DNA of 7,093 nt, taken from the NCBI GenBank assembly GCA_021826605.1, contig JAKAZF010000138.1, positions 1 to 7,093 of the forward strand, written 5' to 3'. Shown piece after piece: positions 1 to 5,110 of the stretch (the stretch's first letter is position 1; each line of letters begins with the position of its first letter). The notes under the pieces are model-generated. The model was not told the DNA's origin, searched no databases, and worked only from the letters and a program-made list of their open reading frames with translations. A program made the translations under genes and the position numbers. The DNA comes from Planctomycetota bacterium. GTDB lineage: Bacteria > Planctomycetota > Phycisphaerae > WQYP01.

Positions 1-946
1 GGGCTTGCCGGGAAATCATGGGATCGGCGGAATCGGCGGCCTTGGCGGTAATATCCTTTCGCGAGATGGGCCGGCCCCCATACATGACATCGCCGACGAT
101 AGGAAATCCGACATGGCTTAAATGTACGCGCAACTGGTGGGTACGGCCCGTTTTGGGAAATAATTCCAGCAGCGTAAAACGCTTAAAACGCTCCTTAACC
201 TGATAGACCGTCTGGGCGGTGCGGCCAATATCGGCGCGCACCGTATATTTCTCCCGCATAACCGGATGCACCCCCAGCGGTGCATCAATAAGATCACTAT
301 CCAGCGGCGGGGAACCATGGACGATCGCCAGATAGGTTTTACGAATGGATCGCCGTTCAAACTGTCCGGCCAGCCGCCAATGAGCCTCATCCGTTTTGGC
401 TACCAGAATAAGACCCGTGGTGTTGCGATCCAGGCGGTGAATAATGCCCGGTCGCCAGGGGTCGCTGCCCACGGAAAGCGTTCCCGCGGTTTGCTGGGCG
501 TGGAAGACCAGAGCGTTGGTCATCGTGCCGGTCCAGTGGCCGCGCGCCGGATGCACCAGCAAATTGGTCTGTTTGTTGATGGCGATGAAGTGATCATCTT
601 CATACAAAATTTCCAGCGGTATATTCTCCGGCAACATTTCCCGTTGGACCGTCGGCGGGACCTGCAATTCCACTTGATCGCCACTGCGCAAAACGGTGCT
701 CACTTTAGCGGTTCGACCGTTGACCAGAACCGTGCCGGACTTGATCAATTTTTGCAGCATGGAGCGTGAATGGGTGGAAAGGCGATCACGCAGATAAATA
801 TCCAATCGCTTCTGCAAATCATGGCGTATGTTAAACGTCACCGCTTCCATGCCCTCATCGGAGTCCGGCAAGGCAAGCGGTTCGGCAAGGTCTAAATCAT
901 CCGGTTGCGTTTCTTCCATAACCAGTATTGTAGCGGCGGGATCCAT
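1..946 (-). CDS. RluA/RluD-family 23S rRNA pseudouridine synthase (3' end cut by window)
   Basis: Isomerises specific uridines of 23S rRNA to pseudouridine in the cytoplasm. Reading the complement from ATG at 946 gives 315 codons still open at the left edge. RluD-type proteins are usually about 310-330 residues, so only a short C-terminal piece should be missing. After a poorly conserved acidic N-terminus (about residues 1-38) comes an S4 RNA-binding domain (about 45-95; RLDIYLRDRL, IKSGTVLVNG). The catalytic domain has the signature HRLDRNTTG at 170-178, with D173 as the expected catalytic aspartate, and RTHQLRVHL at 268-276. An in-frame ATG at 919 (residue 10) is an alternative start; neither start has a strong Shine-Dalgarno. 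The gene diverges from cysC. The family is certain, but RluD and RluC share this layout, so the target uridine cannot be read from sequence and no symbol is given. Confidence 0.95.
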   Translation of the reverse strand, partial: MDPAATILVMEETQPDDLDLAEPLALPDSDEGMEAVTFNIRHDLQKRLDIYLRDRLSTHSRSMLQKLIKSGTVLVNGRTAKVSTVLRSGDQVELQVPPTVQREMLPENIPLEILYEDDHFIAINKQTNLLVHPARGHWTGTMTNALVFHAQQTAGTLSVGSDPWRPGIIHRLDRNTTGLILVAKTDEAHWRLAGQFERRSIRKTYLAIVHGSPPLDSDLIDAPLGVHPVMREKYTVRADIGRTAQTVYQVKERFKRFTLLELFPKTGRTHQLRVHLSHVGFPIVGDVMYGGRPISRKDITAKAADSADPMISRQA

Positions 947-977
947 ATTACGTTAAATCTCTGCGGCGCGGTATAAC

Positions 978-1006
978 TTGAATTTGTGGACAAAGCGGCG
1001 TATTAT
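978..1006 (+). promoter_or_regulatory. Sigma70-type promoter for the cysC operon
   Basis: TTGAAT at 978-983 matches the -35 consensus at 4 of 6 positions. TATTAT at 1001-1006 matches the -10 consensus at 5 of 6. The spacer is exactly 17 bp. Transcription would begin near 1012-1014, leaving an untranslated leader of about 100 bases before cysC. No equally good promoter was found on the opposite strand for the pseudouridine synthase gene. Confidence 0.6.
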
Positions 1007-1007
1007 G

Positions 1008-1084
1008 AATTGCACACTTAACCAGTAGGTGTTGTGTGTAATTGCTGGTTTAACCGCTTTTTTGCGGTTTTATGGCGTAACCGC
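1008..1084 (+). promoter_or_regulatory. Structured leader of cysC with competing hairpins
   Basis: Four pairings overlap in this stretch. (A) 1008-1017 pairs with 1034-1043: ten base pairs including one G-U, with a 16-base loop. (B) AACCAG at 1020-1025, inside that loop, is complementary to CTGGTT at 1045-1050. (C) AACCGC at 1052-1057 pairs with GCGGTT at 1064-1069 across a loop of six T. (D) The same GCGGTT can instead pair with a second AACCGC at 1079-1084. A competes with B and C competes with D, as in an attenuator or riboswitch expression platform. The T run after hairpin C is short (TTTTA), so termination would be weak. Repeat A also spans the predicted +1 and could be an operator instead. 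It does not resemble any riboswitch class I can recognise. Confidence 0.4.
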
Positions 1085-1113
1085 CCAGAGATTTTGTTGG
1101 AATGTGTGCCGCT

Positions 1114-1743
1114 ATGGCTGAAACGAAGGCGACAAACATAACTTGGCATCCGTCCAAGGTAACAGCGGAAGATCGTGCGGCGGCTACGCATAATCGTCCC
1201 TGCATTGTCTGGCTGACCGGGCTATCCGGGTGCGGGAAATCCACGATTGCCGTGGCTTTAGAGCACGCTTTAATTGCGGGCGGTCATGCGGCGTATGTGC
1301 TCGACGGCGATAATTTGCGGCACGGTCTTAACAGTGATCTGGGATTTTCCCCGCAGGATCGGGCAGAAAATATACGTCGGGCCGGAGAAATAGCACGCCT
1401 TCTGGCGGATGCGGGGCTGATTGTGATTGCCAGTTTTATTAGCCCGTATGCCGCTGATCGGCAGCGAGTGCGGCAGCTTGTCGGGCCGGATGAATTTTTG
1501 GAAGTATTCGTTGACGCGCCGGTGGAAGTTTGCGAACGACGCGATCCAAAGGGGCTATACAAAAAAGCCCGTGCGGCGGCGGCAGCCGGCAAGCCCTTGG
1601 GTTTTACCGGCCTTGACGCGCCGTATGAAGCGCCGGTCAATCCGGAAATCCATCTGAAAACCGATGAACAAACCGCTGAACAGGCGGTGGACGTGATTTT
1701 CAATTTTCTTCGCCGACGGGGGCGATTGGTTGAGCAGAGGTAA
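1114..1743 (+). CDS. cysC: Adenylyl-sulfate (APS) kinase CysC
   Basis: Phosphorylates the 3'-OH of APS with ATP to make PAPS, in the cytoplasm, as a step of sulfate assimilation. The start chosen here gives 209 residues (E. coli CysC has 201). An in-frame ATG at 1102 would add MCAA, but a Shine-Dalgarno-like GGA would directly abut it. From 1114 the N-terminus (MAETKATNITWHPSKVT) lines up with family members. Numbered from 1114, the Walker A P-loop GLSGCGKST is at 36-44, DGDNLRHGLNSDLGFS at 64-79, and FISPY at 108-112 contains the serine that is phosphorylated in some homologues (S110). The substrate-binding segment DPKGLYKKAR is at 144-153, followed by GFTGLDAPYEAP. An alanine-rich stretch after KKAR is about four residues longer than in E. 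coli. First gene of a three-gene operon; its stop codon lies one base before the next ATG. Confidence 0.97.
   Translation: MAETKATNITWHPSKVTAEDRAAATHNRPCIVWLTGLSGCGKSTIAVALEHALIAGGHAAYVLDGDNLRHGLNSDLGFSPQDRAENIRRAGEIARLLADAGLIVIASFISPYAADRQRVRQLVGPDEFLEVFVDAPVEVCERRDPKGLYKKARAAAAAGKPLGFTGLDAPYEAPVNPEIHLKTDEQTAEQAVDVIFNFLRRRGRLVEQR
1736..1740 (+). promoter_or_regulatory. Shine-Dalgarno fixing the PHP gene start at 1745
   Basis: AGAGG ends four bases before ATG 1745 and lies in the last codons of cysC. It favours ATG 1745 over an in-frame TTG at 1730 that would overlap cysC. The spacing is short but usable, and it suggests translational coupling with cysC. Confidence 0.5.
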
Positions 1744-1744
1744 C

Positions 1745-2656
1745 ATGGTCACGCACTACGTTGATTTACACACGCACAGCACGGCCAGCGACGGTACATT
1801 GACGCCCACGCAACTGGTCAACAGCGCCCAGGCGGCAGGACTTGTGGGCCTGGCGCTGACGGATCATGACAGCGGCAACGGGTTGCTGGAGGCCCAGTCG
1901 CAGGCCCAGAAGATCGCCTTGCGGTTTGTACCGGGAATAGAAATCTCTGCGGAATATCCGCATCCGGGAACCATGCACATTCTGGGATATTACATTGATC
2001 CGCTTTCTGCGGGCCTTAAACGTATGAGCGATATTCTGCTGGAAGGGCGGGATAATCGTAATCCGCGGATTATCGCGCGGCTCAATGAATTAGGCTGCCG
2101 CATTACCCTTGAGCAGGTGCAGGATATTGCCCGGCGTGGCTCGGCTGATGGGCGGGCGATTGTGCTGGGGCGCCCTCATATAGCGCAGGCGATGGTGGAT
2201 ACAGGTTGCGTCAGTAGCGTCAAACAGGCGTTTGATGTTTATCTTGGCACCACGGGAGCGGCCTATTTTGATAAAGAGCGACTGACCCCGCGGCAGGCGC
2301 TGGAATGTATTCACGCCGCCGGCGGGTTAGCAGTCCTGGCCCATCCGACGCAATTGCGCACCGAAAATCCGGCCCAACTCCAACATGTGATAGCCAATCT
2401 GGTGGAGGCGGGGCTGGATGGTATTGAGGTCTGGCACAGCGACCACCGCCCGCAGGACAGCCAACTGTTTCTGGAATTAGCGCGGCGCTATAACCTGATT
2501 ACCACCGGCGGATCAGATTTTCACGGCACGCCCAAGCCGGATATTGCCCTGGGACTGGGACGTAACAATGTGCGTGTGCCCGTGGAATATCTGGATCGGT
2601 TGGAACAGGCCTGGAATTCCCGGCGGAATCGGCAAGCAACGGAGTTGCCAACATGA
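1745..2656 (+). CDS. PHP-superfamily phosphoesterase, probable 3',5'-bisphosphate nucleotidase
   Basis: A 303-residue protein of the PHP branch related to E. coli YciV/TrpH (RNase AM) and to Chromobacterium Cv1693, which hydrolyses 3',5'-adenosine bisphosphate (PAP) to AMP. The metal ligands expected for the family are present: H9 and H11 (DLHTHS), D16, D40-H41 (LTDHD), E66 (PGIEIS), H78 (MHILGYY), H200 (VLAHP) and D258/H260 (GGSDFHG). Between them is the family's helical insertion with GRPHIAQAMV. It sits between cysC and cysH: the ATG is one base after the cysC stop, and its TGA overlaps the cysH ATG. PAPS reduction releases PAP, which inhibits sulfotransfer enzymes and exonucleases, and no cysQ is visible here. 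A PAP phosphatase role is therefore the best inference. An RNase AM-like or oligonucleotide-degrading activity remains possible. Confidence 0.9.
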   Translation: MVTHYVDLHTHSTASDGTLTPTQLVNSAQAAGLVGLALTDHDSGNGLLEAQSQAQKIALRFVPGIEISAEYPHPGTMHILGYYIDPLSAGLKRMSDILLEGRDNRNPRIIARLNELGCRITLEQVQDIARRGSADGRAIVLGRPHIAQAMVDTGCVSSVKQAFDVYLGTTGAAYFDKERLTPRQALECIHAAGGLAVLAHPTQLRTENPAQLQHVIANLVEAGLDGIEVWHSDHRPQDSQLFLELARRYNLITTGGSDFHGTPKPDIALGLGRNNVRVPVEYLDRLEQAWNSRRNRQATELPT

Positions 2657-3390
2657 GTACATCTATTATTTTGCCGGCATTTGATGTTGAAAAAATCAAT
2701 GCGGAATTTCAGACACGTGATCCTGCGGAGCTGGTACGCTGGGCTACGGAGACCTTTGGTAATGATCTGATCATGACCAGCAGTTTCGGGGCCGAGAGTA
2801 TGTGCCTGATTCATCTGGCGGTTTCGGTTCGGCCGGACATTCCCATTGTGCTGGTAAATACGGGATATTTGTTTCCGCAGACGCTGACCTTTATGGAGTC
2901 CATGCGGCAACGATTCCATTTGAATGTGCGCGAATATCACAGTCGCCACGATCCGGTGGTTTGGCTGACCGTCAACGGCGAGCCTGATCCGCGCGTGCGT
3001 CATAACGTGGAAGCGTGCTGTGCTGCGAATAAAAATGAAGTCTTTGACCGTGCCATGCAGGACTTGGCACCGGCGGCGTGGCTGCGGGGCGTGCGGTCGC
3101 ATCAATCTGATCATCGTGCAGCCATGCAGAGTGTGCAGTGGAATAAGCGCGTGAATTGCTGGGCGATTTCACCTCTTCTGGGATGGAATAACCGTGATAT
3201 TCATCAGTATATGAAGAAGCATGAACTGCCTTATCATCCCCTGTGGGAGCTGGGATACAATTCTATCGGATGCAATCCGGAAACCTGCACGCGCCCGGTC
3301 GGCCTGGATGACGATCAGCGCAGCGGCCGCTGGGCGGGGTTGGAAAAAAAAGAGTGCGGCATTCATCTGGATCAAGGCGCAGGAATTTAG
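2653..3390 (+). CDS. cysH: APS/PAPS reductase CysH, [4Fe-4S]-type with unusual C-x4-C
   Basis: Thioredoxin- or glutaredoxin-dependent reduction of APS and/or PAPS to sulfite. 245 residues, a normal length. The nucleotide-binding loop SSFGAES is at 43-49, VLVNTGYLFPQT at 66-77, and LRGVRSHQSDHRA at 144-156. The catalytic cysteine is C235 in KKECGIHL near the C-terminus. Cluster-type cysteines are present: C122-C123 followed by K127 (CCAANK), as in assimilatory APS reductases, then C207 and C212 in SIGCNPETCTRPV. Known iron-sulfur reductases have C-x2-C at the second site (GCEPCT type); here two extra residues separate the cysteines. Cluster-free PAPS reductases such as E. coli CysH lack all four. 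GGAG at 2641-2644 lies eight bases before ATG 2653. Last gene of the operon. APS versus PAPS preference cannot be settled from sequence; the adjacent cysC suggests PAPS is used. Confidence 0.95.
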   Translation: MSTSIILPAFDVEKINAEFQTRDPAELVRWATETFGNDLIMTSSFGAESMCLIHLAVSVRPDIPIVLVNTGYLFPQTLTFMESMRQRFHLNVREYHSRHDPVVWLTVNGEPDPRVRHNVEACCAANKNEVFDRAMQDLAPAAWLRGVRSHQSDHRAAMQSVQWNKRVNCWAISPLLGWNNRDIHQYMKKHELPYHPLWELGYNSIGCNPETCTRPVGLDDDQRSGRWAGLEKKECGIHLDQGAGI

Positions 3391-3403
3391 CTTGGAAAGT
3401 AGC

Positions 3404-3431
3404 TAGAAGGTAGGAGTTAGGAGTTAGAAGG
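3404..3431 (-). repeat. Four tandem heptamers, TAGAAGG/TAGGAGT type
   Basis: Read on the plus strand the units are TAGAAGG, TAGGAGT, TAGGAGT, TAGAAGG, with no gap and a mirror-like order. On the minus strand they read CCTTCTA and ACTCCTA, resembling the C/T-rich heptamers further along in the opposite orientation. The array begins 14 bases after the cysH stop codon. Confidence 0.7.
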
Positions 3432-3517
3432 TTTGGAAGCGCTTTGCTGCTATTTTGTTTGGCGTTCATCCATGCCCTCCTGACTTTTCCCAACTCCGTG
3501 CTTGTCCCATTCGTCAC

Positions 3518-3534
3518 GGCGAGGCAGCCTCGCC
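3518..3534. repeat. GC-rich perfect inverted repeat (hairpin)
   Basis: GGCGAGGC (3518-3525) and GCCTCGCC (3527-3534) are perfect inverted copies around a single A. In RNA this would form a six-pair stem with a five-base loop. No T run follows on either strand, so it looks more like a REP-type palindrome than an intrinsic terminator. Confidence 0.55.
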
Positions 3535-3544
3535 CGCTAAACAC

Positions 3545-3557
3545 AGGGGTGCCCCCT
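3545..3557. repeat. Short inverted repeat AGGGG/CCCCT
   Basis: AGGGG at 3545-3549 and CCCCT at 3553-3557 are separated by three bases. It lies 11 bases after the larger hairpin and directly abuts the heptamers at 3556-3569. It may be part of one compound palindromic element. Confidence 0.4.
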
Positions 3558-3569
3558 TGTAACTTCTAA
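3556..3569 (+). repeat. Two heptamers, CTTGTAA and CTTCTAA
   Basis: Two abutting 7-bp units of the C-T-rich, TAA-ending kind, followed by the related CTAACTG. The segment CTTCTAACT (3563-3571) is an exact inverted copy of AGTTAGAAG at 3422-3430 in the first array. Confidence 0.45.
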
Positions 3570-3605
3570 CTAACTGCATGGTCGTCCCACTCCCCCGTTT
3601 TTACG

Positions 3606-3626
3606 CATTACCCATTATTCATTTCC
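3606..3626 (+). repeat. Three degenerate heptamers starting CATT
   Basis: Units CATTACC, CATTATT and CATTTCC follow each other with no gap. The first starts exactly 28 bases (four units) before the array at 3634, so the two runs are in the same 7-bp phase. Only the first four bases are conserved, so chance cannot be excluded. Confidence 0.35.
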
Positions 3627-3633
3627 CCCGTCC

Positions 3634-3664
3634 CCTGTAACCTATAACCTGTAACCTGTAACCT
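3634..3664 (+). repeat. Heptamer array (CCTGTAA)4 plus partial unit
   Basis: Units are CCTGTAA, CCTATAA, CCTGTAA, CCTGTAA and then CCT. The single variant base (G to A) is in the second unit. The same array type, also with one CCTATAA unit and also preceded by GTCC, occurs at 5064-5100 in the same orientation. Confidence 0.85.
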
Positions 3665-3790
3665 CGCATCGGGTCCCAAAACAATTCGAAATGGCTGCGT
3701 TATATGACGTTGCATGGCAAGCTGTTGATTCTTGTTTAAGTCTGATCCTGCTCTACCCGATAACTATAGGTTGAACAGGAGACTCGGGAC

Positions 3791-4741
3791 ATGCAGTATA
3801 GACACGGTCGCTTGCGGGCATTTACGCTTATAGAATTGCTGGTGGTTATTTCAATTATCGCTTTGTTGATAGCGATGCTTCTGCCGAGCCTGGCGCGGGC
3901 CAAGGAACTGGCGAACCGTGCGGTATGTGCTGCCAATGTGCGGGGCATTGTGCAATCCATGTTTATTTATGCGCAAAGCAATCAGAGCCAGTTTCCCAGC
4001 GTCTTACCGCCGGCCAGCACCACCTACCAGAACGGCCCCGGTGCCGCGGCGACGGATGCGGCGGGCAACACCGGCACAATTCTGGAAAGCATGTATGGCA
4101 GCAATGGCTGGCAGGAAGGTTCGCCGATGGCGTGTATGTGGCTGATGGTGCTAAGCGGGCAAATTACGCCCAAGAGTTTTATATGCCCTTCGGATCTTCT
4201 GGCGACTGCCCCCTCGGATGAATACAGCAACAGCAGTACCTATTATTCCAATTTCGGTGTCATAAAAGGAACGGTTTCCACGACCGGTCAGGGTGAAAGC
4301 TATTCCATTTCATTTCCATGGAATGATATGAACGACGCCTTCATCGTCGGTAGTTGGTGGAACACCAATGCCGCCAGCGCCGCTCTACCTCTGGTTTCGG
4401 ATATGGCCCCGTCCGCGGATACCTCCGCCGCAGGTAATTCCGAAAGGGACCCCACGCAGGCCATGGCCAATACCTACGGCAACTTTATTTTCAACTCCGG
4501 CAACCATAATGGTGACGGACAGAACGTCGGCTTCGGCGATGCGCATGTGGCCTGGTGTGTGACGCCCTATGTCGGAGAAAACCGCGATAACATATTCACT
4601 TACGCTTCCAGCGGCGGCGTGGGCGGCGGTGGAACGGCCATGACACCCACAGGCACCGCTCCCAGTTCCGTTTTACCAACCATTGCACCGTTTGATACGG
4701 TTATGACGCCCGTGCGCGATGTGGCCACAGGTGCATGGTAA
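3791..4741 (+). CDS. Prepilin-like protein with N-terminal methylation motif (type II pseudopilin-like)
   Basis: 316 residues. The leader MQYRHGRLRA is followed by FTLIELLVVISIIALLIAML, the class III signal cut by a PilD-type peptidase after residue 10, with the conserved glutamate at +5 (E15). Position -1 is alanine rather than the usual glycine, which is tolerated. The hydrophobic helix (about 11-31) anchors the protein in the inner membrane or packs it into a pseudopilus. The rest is extracytoplasmic and typical of the large planctomycete/verrucomicrobial family with an H-X9-DG-like region: ICPSD at 131-135, then NHNGDGQNVGFGDAHV at 238-253 and GENRDNIFT at 262-270. The usual DG is DA here. 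The tail has a glycine run (275-281) and is rich in T, P, A and S. AGGAG at 3777-3781, nine bases upstream, supports the start. It stands alone with no secretion genes nearby; its function is unknown. Confidence 0.9.
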   Translation: MQYRHGRLRAFTLIELLVVISIIALLIAMLLPSLARAKELANRAVCAANVRGIVQSMFIYAQSNQSQFPSVLPPASTTYQNGPGAAATDAAGNTGTILESMYGSNGWQEGSPMACMWLMVLSGQITPKSFICPSDLLATAPSDEYSNSSTYYSNFGVIKGTVSTTGQGESYSISFPWNDMNDAFIVGSWWNTNAASAALPLVSDMAPSADTSAAGNSERDPTQAMANTYGNFIFNSGNHNGDGQNVGFGDAHVAWCVTPYVGENRDNIFTYASSGGVGGGGTAMTPTGTAPSSVLPTIAPFDTVMTPVRDVATGAW

Positions 4742-4744
4742 GAC

Positions 4745-4763
4745 CGATGGTAAATTTCCATCG
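4745..4763. terminator. Hairpin between convergent genes, possible bidirectional terminator
   Basis: CGATGG (4745-4750) and CCATCG (4758-4763) form a six-pair stem around TAAATTT. It fills nearly the whole 23-bp gap between the stop codons of the prepilin-like gene (4739-4741) and the PLDc_N gene (4765-4767). There is no T run on either side, so a terminator role rests on position and symmetry only. Confidence 0.4.
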
Positions 4764-4764
4764 C

Positions 4765-4947
4765 TTATGCCGCTTTGCCGCGGGCCAGAAAGAAATAAAG
4801 GATAGATCCCAGCACCGGCAGGAAGAGCATGAGGATCACCCAAAGAATTTTAGTTCCCGTGCTGTGCCGGCTGACCAGCAAGTCAATGAGCATCCAGAGC
4901 CAGAATATAGCGCAGAGCAGCCAGATAAGACCGAAAATCATACCCAT
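4765..4947 (-). CDS. Small membrane protein with PLDc_N-type domain
   Basis: A 60-residue protein made of two hydrophobic helices (about 3-23 and 32-54) joined by a short polar loop (VSRHSTGTK). Features of the PLDc_N family (the N-terminal membrane domain of cardiolipin synthase-like proteins) are visible: an early tryptophan-rich helix ending in LWMLIDLL, then KILWVILMLFLPVLGSILYFFLARGK. It stands alone without a phospholipase D catalytic domain, as many small members do, and their function is unknown. GGAG nine bases upstream (plus-strand CTCC at 4957-4960) supports ATG 4947. It is on the same strand as the ACT and CBS genes but separated by about 160 bp with a heptamer array, so it probably has its own promoter. 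It converges on the prepilin-like gene. Confidence 0.85.
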   Translation of the reverse strand: MGMIFGLIWLLCAIFWLWMLIDLLVSRHSTGTKILWVILMLFLPVLGSILYFFLARGKAA

Positions 4948-5063
4948 ATTTTTCTACTCCAACATCATGCACATAGACCACCAGCTTGCCTGAGCCATCG
5001 CCGTTCTGCGTTTTGCAATCGCTTGGCCCCGGCTCTACCCACCCGCTGTTCCCCGCCTTGTCC

Positions 5064-5100
5064 CCTGTAACCTGTAACCTGTAACCTATAACCTGTAACC
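5064..5100 (+). repeat. Heptamer array (CCTGTAA)5 plus partial unit
   Basis: Units are CCTGTAA three times, CCTATAA, CCTGTAA and then CC. It lies between the ACT gene stop (5111-5113) and the PLDc_N gene. It matches the array at 3634-3664 in unit, orientation and flank (GTCC just before), but has one more unit and the variant unit in a different place. The rest of the 4948-5110 gap shows no further gene. Confidence 0.85.
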
Positions 5101-5110
5101 CACGTCCCTG

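Larger units (their letters stand above)
3391..3790. other. 400-bp gene-free region with heptamer repeats and hairpins
   Basis: No credible gene is found between cysH and the prepilin-like gene. The open frames here have no family resemblance, and the longest runs backwards over cysH. The stretch contains four runs of 7-bp units (3404-3431, 3556-3569, 3606-3626, 3634-3664), two compact hairpins (3518-3534 and 3545-3557) and a 9-bp inverted repeat (3422-3430 with 3563-3571). The last 125 bases should hold the promoter of the prepilin-like gene, but I could not identify a convincing one. A weak 5-bp inverted repeat at 3388-3392/3401-3405 overlaps the cysH stop and has no T run, so it is a poor terminator. 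Confidence 0.6.

Noticed and set aside
266..769. Open frame of 167 codons on the plus strand
   Set aside because: It is antisense to the pseudouridine synthase, whose S4 domain and catalytic motifs are unmistakable. Its translation has no family resemblance.
1018..1050. H-type pseudoknot from the two pairings in the cysC leader
   Set aside because: Only one base would be left to cross a 10-pair stem, which is sterically impossible with full stems. Alternative pairing is the better reading.
2521..3114. Open frame of 197 codons on the minus strand
   Set aside because: It runs opposite to the end of the PHP gene and the start of cysH, both clearly coding.
3263..3544. Minus-strand frame of 93 codons covering the repeat region
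   Set aside because: It spans the heptamers and the GC palindrome and runs into antisense cysH. No recognisable domain; it probably only reflects an interspersed non-coding element.
3634..3664. CRISPR or telomere-like array
   Set aside because: Units are 7 bp with no spacers, so not CRISPR. The resemblance to eukaryotic telomere repeats is superficial, and the surrounding genes are bacterial and chromosomal.
3759..3768. GATAACTATA upstream of the prepilin-like gene, also found at 6167-6176
   Set aside because: A shared 10-mer next to two start regions, but A/T-rich, overlapping a -10 element on opposite strands relative to the genes, and with no extended similarity. Probably chance.
4948..5063. 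A minus-strand frame upstream of the PLDc_N gene reading like protein (contains DGSGKLVVYVHDVGVE)
   Set aside because: No start codon or ribosome binding site, and it runs through the heptamer array and into the PLDc_N gene in another frame. It could be a gene relic, but that cannot be supported.
4735..5070. Plus-strand frame of 111 codons
   Set aside because: It is opposite the PLDc_N gene, which has a family match and a ribosome binding site. The plus-strand translation is polar, histidine- and proline-rich and unlike a known protein.
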